A DNA stretch of 33,061 nucleotides from Candidatus Thalassospirochaeta sargassi (GTDB lineage Bacteria; Spirochaetota; Spirochaetia; UBA9216), in NCBI GenBank assembly GCA_028532855.1, contig JAQQAL010000019.1, positions 1-33,061 of the forward strand. Direction: 5' to 3'. The notes beneath the pieces are model-generated. The model did not search any database and was not told the DNA's origin. It saw nothing but the letters and a program-made list of their open reading frames with translations. Position 1 is the first letter of the stretch. Each line of letters opens with the position of its first letter. The position numbers and the translations under genes are program-made. Positions 1-6,513 of the stretch are shown here, piece by piece.

Positions 1-45
1 TACAGGGTCTTTACTGTTTTTGATAAGTTGGTAGTATGTATACAT
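1..45 (-). CDS. Transposase N-terminus, left IS copy (truncated by window edge)
   Basis: The start codon is at 45-43 on the minus strand, preceded by AAGGAAGG about 6 bases upstream. The 15 visible residues begin MYTYYQLIKNSKDP and run off the window. The same start is at 33018 in the right copy. It is called a transposase because it is the first ORF inside a sequence that behaves as an IS end. The residues are too few to identify a DDE family, though they resemble the N-terminal helix of helix-turn-helix/integrase-type transposases. Confidence 0.6.
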   Translation of the reverse strand, partial: MYTYYQLIKNSKDPV

Positions 46-140
46 GGTTCCTTCCTTGGGTTGGTTTTTTGTGTAACCCTATGCTGCCCGATTTCGTTGA
101 TCTTGGGCAACAGGGGGGAACCATGTTTCTTCTCTGATCA
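1..140 (-). mobile_element. 5' end of an insertion sequence, left copy (partial)
   Basis: Bases 2-140 are the exact reverse complement of 32923-33061 at the other edge, 139 of 139 bases. The shared sequence stops abruptly at 140, after TGATCA; beyond it the two flanks are unrelated, so this is a mobile element boundary. The element begins TGATCAGAGAAG. On the minus strand it has a leader of about 95 bases, a strong AAGGAAGG ribosome site and the first codons of an ORF reading out of the window. A 10-bp inverted repeat (42-51 with 117-126) covers the start codon. The family cannot be assigned because only the end is present. Confidence 0.85.
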
Positions 141-195
141 CCAGTAATTTTCGATTCCTCTTGATATATCCGGGAAATCGTCGGATTATAAAGGC

Positions 196-1590
196 ATGAA
201 AAAGATTGCAGTAAAATTCGGCGGCTCAAACCTGAAAACAAAAGAGGACATCAGCAAGATTATCAAGACTATAAGAGCCTATGACAGGCCGCTGGCAATT
301 ATTGTTTCAGCCTTCTACGGCATTACCAGCTACCTGATTGAGGGGTTGCAGAATATTCAAAATGATGAAGCCCATGTGAGATCAATGATAGAATACCTGA
401 AAAATCTAAAGCGTGAGGCTCTTGAAGAGAATATTGCTGACGGAAAAAAAAGATCGGAAGCCTATGAGAAGGTTAAGATACGTCTTGAAGAGCTGCATAA
501 ATATCTGCTTGGCATTCACTATATCGGGGAAGTCCCTGATTTTGTTGAGGAGAAGGTTTTGAGTTACGGAGAGAAACTCAGTTCGCTGATGCTGTCACAG
601 ATTCTGCAGTCCCGCGGGATAGACGCGGTTGAAGCGATGCCCGAAGATATCGGGCTTATTTCGGACGGTGAGTATTCAAATGCATCAATAAATTTCCCGG
701 TTTCAGAGAAATCTGTTAGCTCTGCACTCTCCGGTGATAGAATCTATATCATTCCCGGATTTTATGCTGTTTCGAAGGATGGGCGGATAAATCTCCTGGG
801 CCGTGGCGGCAGCGACTACTCTGCGGCCGCGATTGCCCGGTGTGTAGGAGCGGAATCGCTTGATGTCTGGAAGGATGTAAACGGTTATATGTCGGCCGAC
901 CCCGGATTGATCCCGGAGGCAAAACGAATAGATAGCCTGTCATACAGCGAGGCTGCAGAGCTTTCATACTTCGGCGCGAAGATTCTTCATCCTCGAACAG
1001 TAGAACCGCTGCTTGAGAACAAAATACCGGTAAGAATCTTCAATATAAATAATGCCGGCAGCATAGAACCTCTCACGGTCATTGGAGATCCTGATACAGA
1101 GAATGGTAAAAATGCAACCCTGAAAAGCGTTACCTACAGTGACAGTTTTGCCATTTTAAAACTGGAAGGAGCCGGGGTTGGTATAAAAGAGGGAATCCTT
1201 GCCGAGGTGACCGGGCTGTTTATCAGGAGCAGAATAAATATTAAATCAGTCGTGACCTCTCAGACTGCAATAAACATATACCTCGATTCGCCCGATCTGC
1301 GGGCAGCGGCAAGTATGCTTAAAGCTCAGATGCCACAGGCTGTAACAACAGTATCGGCTCAGGATAATCTTTCAATTATAGCGCTGGTTGGAGACGGGCT
1401 GGTTCATTCCCGGGGGCTTGCCTACAGGATGGTAGGAGCAGTTGCCGAACAGGGTATAGATATGAAAATTGTCTCAGTGGGCGCCAGCGACTCAGCTGTA
1501 TACTGTGTTGTTGACAGGCCTGATCGAGAGGCAGCTGTTAAGGTTATACACGAGGCTTTCTTCAGATGTAGGTCACCCGACACGTTTTAG
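196..1590 (+). CDS. lysC: Aspartate kinase (aspartokinase)
   Basis: This enzyme phosphorylates aspartate to aspartyl-4-phosphate, the first committed step of lysine, threonine, methionine and diaminopimelate synthesis in the cytoplasm. The 464-residue protein is a normal length for a monofunctional enzyme. The N-terminal amino-acid-kinase domain has KFGGSN at residues 7-12 (usual form KFGGTS) and the nucleotide/substrate segment GRGGSDYSA at 202-210, followed by KDVNGYMSADP and AKILHPRT. Two ACT domains follow at about 318-380 and 391-455, so allosteric feedback by an amino acid is expected. There is no homoserine dehydrogenase domain. The start lies only 55 bp from the left IS end, the ribosome site is weak (AAAGG, close to the ATG), and no good promoter is visible, so the IS may have displaced its upstream region. 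The 3' end overlaps the convergent 76-aa gene by 18 bp. Confidence 0.93.
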   Translation: MKKIAVKFGGSNLKTKEDISKIIKTIRAYDRPLAIIVSAFYGITSYLIEGLQNIQNDEAHVRSMIEYLKNLKREALEENIADGKKRSEAYEKVKIRLEELHKYLLGIHYIGEVPDFVEEKVLSYGEKLSSLMLSQILQSRGIDAVEAMPEDIGLISDGEYSNASINFPVSEKSVSSALSGDRIYIIPGFYAVSKDGRINLLGRGGSDYSAAAIARCVGAESLDVWKDVNGYMSADPGLIPEAKRIDSLSYSEAAELSYFGAKILHPRTVEPLLENKIPVRIFNINNAGSIEPLTVIGDPDTENGKNATLKSVTYSDSFAILKLEGAGVGIKEGILAEVTGLFIRSRINIKSVVTSQTAINIYLDSPDLRAAASMLKAQMPQAVTTVSAQDNLSIIALVGDGLVHSRGLAYRMVGAVAEQGIDMKIVSVGASDSAVYCVVDRPDREAAVKVIHEAFFRCRSPDTF

Positions 1591-1803
1591 AACATGCCGG
1601 CTGTCATAAACCGTAAAGGTATTATCCTTCTCATTATATCTAGCCATTGCACTGTCTGTGAAATAAAGCTTGTCCAGTGTTTCCCAATACGTTTTGTTTC
1701 TGGAAAACACTTCCGTGTAGACTGTGTATTCCTCAACAAGATACTCTTTTCCCTCTGTGTCGAGGGCCCGAAAGGTAGCGGTTAATGTTGTTCGTGTATT
1801 CAT
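1573..1803 (-). CDS. Small conserved-looking protein of unknown function (76 aa)
   Basis: I do not recognise a family. The frame stays open upstream to 1905, but those extra codons only translate the palindromic sites. The ATG at 1803-1801 has a good AAGAAGG site 8 bases upstream and gives 76 residues beginning MNTRTTLTATFRALD. The protein looks beta-rich, with many Thr, Tyr and charged residues, a central GKEYLVEEYTVYTEV segment, no membrane segment, no signal peptide and no cysteine. It is transcribed divergently from the 180-aa unknown gene at 1938, across two near-identical palindromes, so the two are probably co-regulated. Its last 18 coding bases overlap the end of lysC on the opposite strand. 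Confidence 0.65.
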   Translation of the reverse strand: MNTRTTLTATFRALDTEGKEYLVEEYTVYTEVFSRNKTYWETLDKLYFTDSAMARYNEKDNTFTVYDSRHVLKRVG

Positions 1804-1852
1804 AAGTTTACCTTCTTGATGAAATAATATCTTACGGCCAAACTCATGTATA

Positions 1853-1904
1853 TGACACGAAAGTGTTATTGAGTTCATCAGCTGTCTATGACACGATAGT
1901 GTCA
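1853..1904. promoter_or_regulatory. Pair of 16-bp palindromic operator-like sites in a divergent promoter region
   Basis: TGACACGATAGTGTCA at 1889-1904 has perfect 6-bp arms around GATA. A near copy, TGACACGAAAGTGTTA, is at 1853-1868 with one mismatch in the right arm. The two starts are 36 bp apart and the pair lies between genes starting at 1803 (minus) and 1938 (plus). The symmetry and spacing suggest binding of a dimeric regulator at two sites. I could not find the motif elsewhere in the window, and no adjacent gene is an obvious cytoplasmic repressor. Confidence 0.6.
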
Positions 1905-1937
1905 TTATTTTTCACAACAACTTTTTTAGGAGAAGAA

Positions 1938-2480
1938 ATGGTAAAGCAGAACAAAACCAAAACATTTACAACTGAGGCCTGGTATAAGATTACGGATACC
2001 ATTGCTAATGCTTTTCATCTGGAAGCAATGGAGCTGGCACGCTACAGAGAAAACAAAACGGCAAAACTTATAGCAGCAATCCCGTTTATAGCCGGCTGCA
2101 GGCAGCCACTGCGCACAGCTGTGGCTCATGTAGCCGTCTATCAGCTGGCTCGACGTGAGGCAAAAGATATCTTCCTTCATGATATAGATGATGATGCCTC
2201 AATAATGGACAGGCTTTTTGAGGGTTCAAGCTTTAACGGTGGAGATGAGAGGATAATAAAGCATGGCATGAACCTTCTTGCCCTTCAGATGATAAGGGGA
2301 TATGCAAAAGACTGGAGCGATGATATTATGCATATGAAATATAATCCTCTGGTACATCGGAGCTGGAACTTTGAAGCGGAGGAAGAATCCCTTATCAAGG
2401 AGATTAGGGCTATAGACTGCCCCGAGATGGATGCGGTGATGAGCCTGAATGATGTAGATGGCTATTGGGACGCAGGTTAA
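1938..2480 (+). CDS. Protein of unknown function (180 aa)
   Basis: I do not recognise a family. The frame is open from 1863, but the ATG at 1938 has the strong site TAGGAGAAGAA just upstream, giving 180 residues. The protein appears soluble and mostly helical. The N-terminal half has a basic helical segment (ELARYRENKTAKLIAAIPF, then a CRQPLR turn and a helix ending YQLARREAKD). The C-terminal half is acidic and aspartate-rich (HDIDDDAS, DDIMHMKYN, the EAEEESL helix). It has no signal peptide and no obvious catalytic motif. The stop overlaps the start of the membrane LuxR-type gene by 23 bp, so the two are probably translationally coupled. It could be a partner or cytoplasmic effector of that regulator, which is inference from gene order only. 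Confidence 0.75.
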   Translation: MVKQNKTKTFTTEAWYKITDTIANAFHLEAMELARYRENKTAKLIAAIPFIAGCRQPLRTAVAHVAVYQLARREAKDIFLHDIDDDASIMDRLFEGSSFNGGDERIIKHGMNLLALQMIRGYAKDWSDDIMHMKYNPLVHRSWNFEAEEESLIKEIRAIDCPEMDAVMSLNDVDGYWDAG

Positions 2481-3306
2481 GCACAGCAGTGAGTTCCCGG
2501 TTCAGAAAAAGGTAGCCCTACTAGTGTCGGCAGCCGGTTTTCTTATTTCCCTGATAAATCTTTTCAGTTATCTGGGTGATTTCTCAGCAGGTGAAGCAAT
2601 ATTAAAACCGGCTGTATTATTAATGTTCTTCACTTCATTTCTAACTCTCATCAGCGGTCTTATAGATCATCCATTATTCAGATTTATTCAGATTTTTCTT
2701 GCCCTTTTTACGGGGACAATAGCAATCCTTGATACCTACAACTCTATTCATGGTCTGGGCCTGGTACTGCTTGGGGTCTTTCTTGCATTCAAATACGGAT
2801 TTTTCAGACAGAAAGCTATCCTGAAATCAATAATTATTCTGATTTATGTATTCTCCCTCGAGATGGTTTCAGCTCACCTTGACGATAGGGAAGCCGGGAT
2901 AATGTACGGCCTTGATTCAGTAATCTACCTGACGATATTTATTGTGGTATCTTATATCATCTATCAGGATGAAATTACAGCTTACATCATGCGTAACAAG
3001 GAGATTGAGGATGAGCTGTCTGTACTAGAGGCTGAGAGATTACAGCTTGCCGGCAGAATGGAACTCCTCGATTCCAGAATTGCCGCACTTACAAAGCCAG
3101 TTGATCTAGACAAAATGGGTCTTACTGCGAAAGAATTTGAGGTACTGGAAGCCCTTATCCTTTATCGTGAAACCGAACACGAGTTGGCTGATCGATTAGG
3201 TATGTCTTTTCATACGATAAAAAATCATTTCAGACATATCAGGGATAAACTCGGTGTCGACCGGCGTGAGGATATTATTGAGATGTGCAGGAATAATTTT
3301 ATATAA
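2458..3306 (+). CDS. Membrane-anchored LuxR-type transcriptional regulator
   Basis: The 282-residue protein has two parts. Residues 18-170 contain about six hydrophobic helices (roughly 18-38, 50-68, 74-92, 98-113, 121-138, 150-169) with no recognised ligand-binding fold. A charged coiled-coil linker spans about 178-212. Residues 221-280 form a LuxR/GerE-type helix-turn-helix (GLTAKEFEVLEAL, then ELADRLGMSFHTIKNHFRHI). It probably binds DNA while held in the cytoplasmic membrane and responds to a membrane or envelope signal. There is no phospho-acceptor receiver domain. The ATG at 2458 lies inside the end of the 180-aa gene with no clear ribosome site, consistent with coupling. Only 8 bp separate its stop from the convergent fsa gene. 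Confidence 0.8.
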   Translation: MAIGTQVKHSSEFPVQKKVALLVSAAGFLISLINLFSYLGDFSAGEAILKPAVLLMFFTSFLTLISGLIDHPLFRFIQIFLALFTGTIAILDTYNSIHGLGLVLLGVFLAFKYGFFRQKAILKSIIILIYVFSLEMVSAHLDDREAGIMYGLDSVIYLTIFIVVSYIIYQDEITAYIMRNKEIEDELSVLEAERLQLAGRMELLDSRIAALTKPVDLDKMGLTAKEFEVLEALILYRETEHELADRLGMSFHTIKNHFRHIRDKLGVDRREDIIEMCRNNFI

Positions 3307-3314
3307 ACAAAAGC

Positions 3315-3980
3315 CTAAAAATCCAGGTCGTAGATCCCTTTTCCGTCAATAAGAAATGTTTCAATACTTGAGTCTGTCATAGGGTGTTTAATAAGCTGCA
3401 TCAGCAGTTCGGGGCTGATCGTCGCCGAATGGCATCCATCCATACTGATGCGGTAAATTTGATCGACGGTTTTAAAGCTGGCGGCAAGTACCTTCGTATT
3501 CAGATTAAATTCACTCATGTTTATTACAATATCATTGACTACATCTATTCCGCGCGAAGCAATATTGTCGAGGCGGCTGACGTAGGGTGCAACATAATCT
3601 GCTCCTGCCTTTGCTGCCAGGAGTGCCTGCTGCTGCGTGAAAATTGCAGTTGCTGTGACGTTGATTCCGGCATCCTTGAGTATCCTCATTGCTTTTAGGC
3701 CCTCGAAGGTAACAGGAATTTTTGTGTAGTAGTTGTCGCCTAGTTCAAAGTAGTTCTTGTATTTTCGGGCTTCCTTAACAATTTCATCAGCATCTTCGCT
3801 TATGACCTGTATATGGATAGAACCCCTGTCTACAATATCGGCAATTTTACCTACAGCCTCTGTCAATTTGAGCCCTGATCTTTTTAGGATAGTCGGGTTT
3901 GTTGTGACTCCGCAAAGTGGGAGGTATTCAAAAAGAGTTTTCAGTTTTTCTATATCTGCTGTGTCCGCTAAATAATCCAT
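3315..3980 (-). CDS. fsa: Transaldolase-family enzyme, fructose-6-phosphate aldolase type
   Basis: The 221-residue class I aldolase matches the short transaldolase-like family (MipB/TalC/FSA, about 220 aa). The Schiff-base lysine is K87 in YYTKIPVT. Other family landmarks are VTTNPTI (N28), TATAIFTQQQA, and S168 in LAASFKT. At two positions known to separate FSA from true transaldolases it carries Q58 (IQVIS) and Y133 (APYVSRLD), both FSA-like; short transaldolases usually have Glu and Phe. It may therefore split fructose-6-phosphate into dihydroxyacetone and glyceraldehyde-3-phosphate rather than exchange dihydroxyacetone groups. It appears monocistronic. No Shine-Dalgarno sequence is evident before the ATG. 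Automatic pipelines would probably call it transaldolase. Confidence 0.85.
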   Translation of the reverse strand: MDYLADTADIEKLKTLFEYLPLCGVTTNPTILKRSGLKLTEAVGKIADIVDRGSIHIQVISEDADEIVKEARKYKNYFELGDNYYTKIPVTFEGLKAMRILKDAGINVTATAIFTQQQALLAAKAGADYVAPYVSRLDNIASRGIDVVNDIVINMSEFNLNTKVLAASFKTVDQIYRISMDGCHSATISPELLMQLIKHPMTDSSIETFLIDGKGIYDLDF

Positions 3981-4052
3981 GTTTTAGTTTAACGAATCGA
4001 TAAAAATATATCAACTGACAAACGGACTTCAGGAGCGAAAATAGGTGTTTAA

Positions 4053-4068
4053 TATGAATAAATTCATA
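4053..4068. promoter_or_regulatory. 16-bp palindrome between divergent fsa and Nudix genes
   Basis: TATGAATAAATTCATA has perfect 7-bp arms separated by AA. It lies 73 bp before the fsa start (3980, minus) and 35 bp before the Nudix-ASCH start (4103, plus). That is a reasonable operator position, but the sequence is AT-rich and could be chance. Confidence 0.3.
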
Positions 4069-4102
4069 GCGTAAAACTGAAAAATATTGTTAGAATAAGT
4101 TT

Positions 4103-4933
4103 ATGGAAATACTGGATATATATGATGAGCAAAGAAAAAAGACAGACAAACAGATAGTGCGTGGAACATCTCTTCTTCAGGGTGAATACTTTCTTGTTAT
4201 TCATGTATGCATACTGAGCCCGGATAATCTGATGCTGATTCAACAGCGTACGGATTTTAAACCGGGCTGGCCGGGGAAATGGGACTTCAGTGTAGGCGGA
4301 ATTGCATCGGCCGGAGAGAACAGTTATGAGGCAGCAAGACGTGAAACCCTTGAAGAACTTGGACTTTCAACTGAGCTGATTATGCAGCGCCCCCAGTTTA
4401 CTATAAACTTCAGCAGGGGCTTCGATGATTACTTCATCATAAAGGACGATATTGATATAACGGAATTGAGGCTTCAGGAAGAAGAGGTTCAGGATGTCAA
4501 ATGGGCGTCGAAGGCTGAGATAGAAGCAATGATAGAGCAGGGTGATTTTATTCCATATAGAAAAGGCCTGCTTGATTTGATATTTGATATGCAGGACGGG
4601 CGGGGGGCTCAGTATATCAAGCCGCCGGAAAAGATTACATTTTTTGAACGGCTTATACCGTTTATTGAATCCGGTAAAAAGACAATAACTATCCGTGATG
4701 AATCAGAGAGCCATTATGTACCGGGTAGCAGGGTAGCAGTACACGTTCTGGAGAGCGACCTGCTTGTATGTTATATAGACATTGTGTCCATTGAGCAAAT
4801 AAGCTTTGATGATATAAATGAGAGTCACGCTGAGCAGGAGCACATGGATTTGCCTGAGCTTAAGAAGCTTATCCGGGAGATTTATCCTGAGAAAGATAAA
4901 TTCTATGTTATAAAATATACATTATGCAAATAA
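4103..4933 (+). CDS. Nudix hydrolase fused to a YqfB-like N4-acetylcytidine amidohydrolase (ASCH) domain
   Basis: Residues 1-165 are a Nudix hydrolase of the IPP-isomerase-like type (DIYDEQ..., GEYFLVIHV, WPGKWDFSVGG). The Nudix box spans residues 66-88: G66, E72, R80-E81, E84-E85, G87, with Thr82 where an aliphatic residue is usual. Residues 176-276 match E. coli YqfB closely, including KKTITIRDESESHY, SHAEQEHM, ELKKLI and YPEKDKFYVIKY. YqfB hydrolyses N4-acetylcytidine to cytidine and acetate; its catalytic Lys21, Thr24 and Glu74 correspond to K193, T196 and E246 here. YqfB is normally a free protein of about 103 residues, so this is a fusion. A two-step cleaning or salvage of acetylated cytidine nucleotides is a plausible inference. 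The stop overlaps the next GNAT gene by 10 bp. Confidence 0.88.
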   Translation: MEILDIYDEQRKKTDKQIVRGTSLLQGEYFLVIHVCILSPDNLMLIQQRTDFKPGWPGKWDFSVGGIASAGENSYEAARRETLEELGLSTELIMQRPQFTINFSRGFDDYFIIKDDIDITELRLQEEEVQDVKWASKAEIEAMIEQGDFIPYRKGLLDLIFDMQDGRGAQYIKPPEKITFFERLIPFIESGKKTITIRDESESHYVPGSRVAVHVLESDLLVCYIDIVSIEQISFDDINESHAEQEHMDLPELKKLIREIYPEKDKFYVIKYTLCK

Positions 4934-5781
4934 AGAATCTTGAGAACTGCAGCAAACAGCAGTTGTATAAAGCCTTTCTGAGTGCCTTCCAAGATTATGA
5001 AATTAAAGTTGATATGTCTTTTGAGCAATTCAAATCAATTACATGGTCTAAAGATTTTAAGCCCTGTCTGTCGGTCGGCAGTTTCGAAAATGAAGAATTA
5101 ACTGGTTTTGTTTTTACCGGCGTTAGAACCAGGAAGGGCAGTATGTCGGCATATGATATAGCTACCGGTGTAACAGCCGGCAGCCGAAACATCGGTATTG
5201 GTTCGGTTCTGCTTGAGCACCTGCTTGTGACACTTAAATCTGCTGGCGTATCAAATTTCTTTCTTGAGGTATTAGAAAAAAATAGCGCTGCACGTCACCT
5301 TTATGAAAAATACGGGTTTGAAATCTGCCGCCGTTTAGAATGTTTCTGGAAGGATACCGACGCTGTAAAAAAACAGCCCATGCCGGAAACCGGTCTAGCG
5401 ATTGGACATGATTCGTCAGCAGTCAAAGACCTTGATCCCGTATTATTCCATTCTTTTGAACCGGCCTGGCAGAATGAGTTTGCTACCTGGCTCAATCTAA
5501 TTGAGGAGCATGAGCTTGTAACACTGAGTGATGGTGATAAAGTTATCGCCTATGCGATAGTGCACAGCACGGGCGGGACTGTTCTCCAGTTCGGCATACA
5601 CCCTGAGCACCGAGGACAATCGGTAGAGAAACAACTCATCAGTCTTCTGGCTGAGCGGACAGAAGCAGAAAAAATGCGTTTTATAAATATGGAAGAAGGC
5701 AGTCCGCTTTGTGCTTTTTTAAGGGAGCAGGGTTTCAATAACGATATAAATCAGTATGAAATGGTGTATTATTTCAAGTAA
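4924..5781 (+). CDS. Double-GNAT N-acetyltransferase
   Basis: The 285-residue protein has two GNAT-like halves. The first (about 1-145) contains an acetyl-CoA pyrophosphate loop, R88-N-I-G-I-G93, followed by a helix and the typical ending NSAARHLYEKYGFE. The second (about 160-285) has a degenerate loop (HPEHRGQSVEKQL, lacking the GxG/A pattern) and the ending LREQGF, so it is probably structural. The substrate is unknown; residues near the N-terminus do not match a named subfamily. The gene starts inside the end of the Nudix-YqfB fusion, so the two are made together. An acetyl-transfer enzyme next to a deacetylase domain is suggestive, but GNAT neighbours are common and the link is inference. 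Confidence 0.85.
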   Translation: MQIKNLENCSKQQLYKAFLSAFQDYEIKVDMSFEQFKSITWSKDFKPCLSVGSFENEELTGFVFTGVRTRKGSMSAYDIATGVTAGSRNIGIGSVLLEHLLVTLKSAGVSNFFLEVLEKNSAARHLYEKYGFEICRRLECFWKDTDAVKKQPMPETGLAIGHDSSAVKDLDPVLFHSFEPAWQNEFATWLNLIEEHELVTLSDGDKVIAYAIVHSTGGTVLQFGIHPEHRGQSVEKQLISLLAERTEAEKMRFINMEEGSPLCAFLREQGFNNDINQYEMVYYFK

Positions 5782-5795
5782 GTAGTTTTTTTTAA

Positions 5796-5867
5796 AGCCA
5801 GAACGGGGAATCGAACCCCGGACCTACGCTTTACGAGAGCGTTGCTCTACCGCTGAGCTATTCTGGC
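5796..5867 (-). tRNA. tRNA-Thr (anticodon CGU)
   Basis: The minus strand folds into a complete cloverleaf. The 7-bp acceptor stem is GCCAGAA with TTCTGGC, and the D arm is GCTCAGCGGTAGAGC. The anticodon stem ACGCT/AGCGT encloses loop CTCGTAA, so the anticodon is CGT (CGU), reading ACG threonine codons. The T arm is CGGGGTTCGAATCCCCG and the discriminator is T (plus-strand a at 5796). The CCA end is not encoded. The gene stands alone between the GNAT and Usp genes, opposite to both. Confidence 0.95.
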
Positions 5868-5992
5868 CCGCTGAGTTGCCTCAACTGAAAGTGATAATAC
5901 AAAAAAACCGCCTGTGCTTCAAGCATAAAGTTTTTATCGCAAAGCCTTTTTTTTCGGAGCTGCAAATATTATATTAATATAGGGGGAAAGTT

Positions 5993-6418
5993 ATGGTTAA
6001 AAGAATCCTTATTGCGATTGACGACCAGGCTCCCGATGCCTGTCTGGTCGGAAAGGGCATTGAACTTGCAAGACAGCTTGATGCCGAATTGGGGCTGACG
6101 GATATTGCAAGGCTTTCAGTCGGTTATATTGAGGCTGGCATTTACCCGACTGATCTGGAAGATATAGACCGGCAGCGGGCTGAAAAAACAGTCGAACGGA
6201 TAAAGGAACAATATCCCGATATAGATTTTGCCGAGTTTGAATCGGTAGGTGACCCTGTAGAAGAGCTCAGAACTATAATCACTGATTGGAAACCTGATAT
6301 GCTGGTTGTCGGCCACCACAAACATTCAATAATTCAACGGCTTTCGGAAAACAATAAAGAACGCAGGATAATAAATCAGCTGAATATCCCGGTTGTTGTT
6401 TTTCCGTGTGATTCATAA
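5993..6418 (+). CDS. Universal stress protein, UspA-like (non-ATP-binding type)
   Basis: The 141-residue protein is a single Usp domain. It starts with the KRILIAIDD strand, has the DMLVVGHHKHS strand-turn near residue 105 and ends with IPVVVFP. The ATP-binding pattern of MJ0577-type proteins (G-x2-G-x9-G-S/T) is absent. The GHHKHSIIQRL segment instead resembles E. coli UspA (GHHQDFWSKL), which does not bind ATP. It probably acts as a cytoplasmic dimer in stress or growth-arrest adaptation; the exact role is not visible. The ribosome site AGGGGGAAAG is strong. It stands alone, after the tRNA gene and before a membrane AraC regulator. Confidence 0.85.
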   Translation: MVKRILIAIDDQAPDACLVGKGIELARQLDAELGLTDIARLSVGYIEAGIYPTDLEDIDRQRAEKTVERIKEQYPDIDFAEFESVGDPVEELRTIITDWKPDMLVVGHHKHSIIQRLSENNKERRIINQLNIPVVVFPCDS

Positions 6419-6446
6419 AATATCGGACTTCGTTGAATTTTTCATG

Positions 6447-6498
6447 CCGGTATGTGATAATAATTCAAACTATAAAGGTCTGTTCATAATCACACCGG
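6447..6498 (+). promoter_or_regulatory. Leader inverted repeat overlapping a Shine-Dalgarno region
   Basis: CCGG-TAT-GTGAT at 6447-6458 can pair with ATCAC-A-CCGG at 6489-6498, with a loop of 30 bases. The second arm ends within the GGAGG ribosome site (6497-6501) of the downstream TTG-start regulator gene, so the fold could reduce its translation. The stem is short and interrupted. Confidence 0.25.
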
Positions 6499-6513
6499 AG
6501 GTCTATACATAAA

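Noticed and set aside
1804-1905. N-terminal extension of the 76-aa protein
   Set aside because: The extra codons only translate the two palindromic sites, and the internal ATG at 1803 has the good ribosome site.
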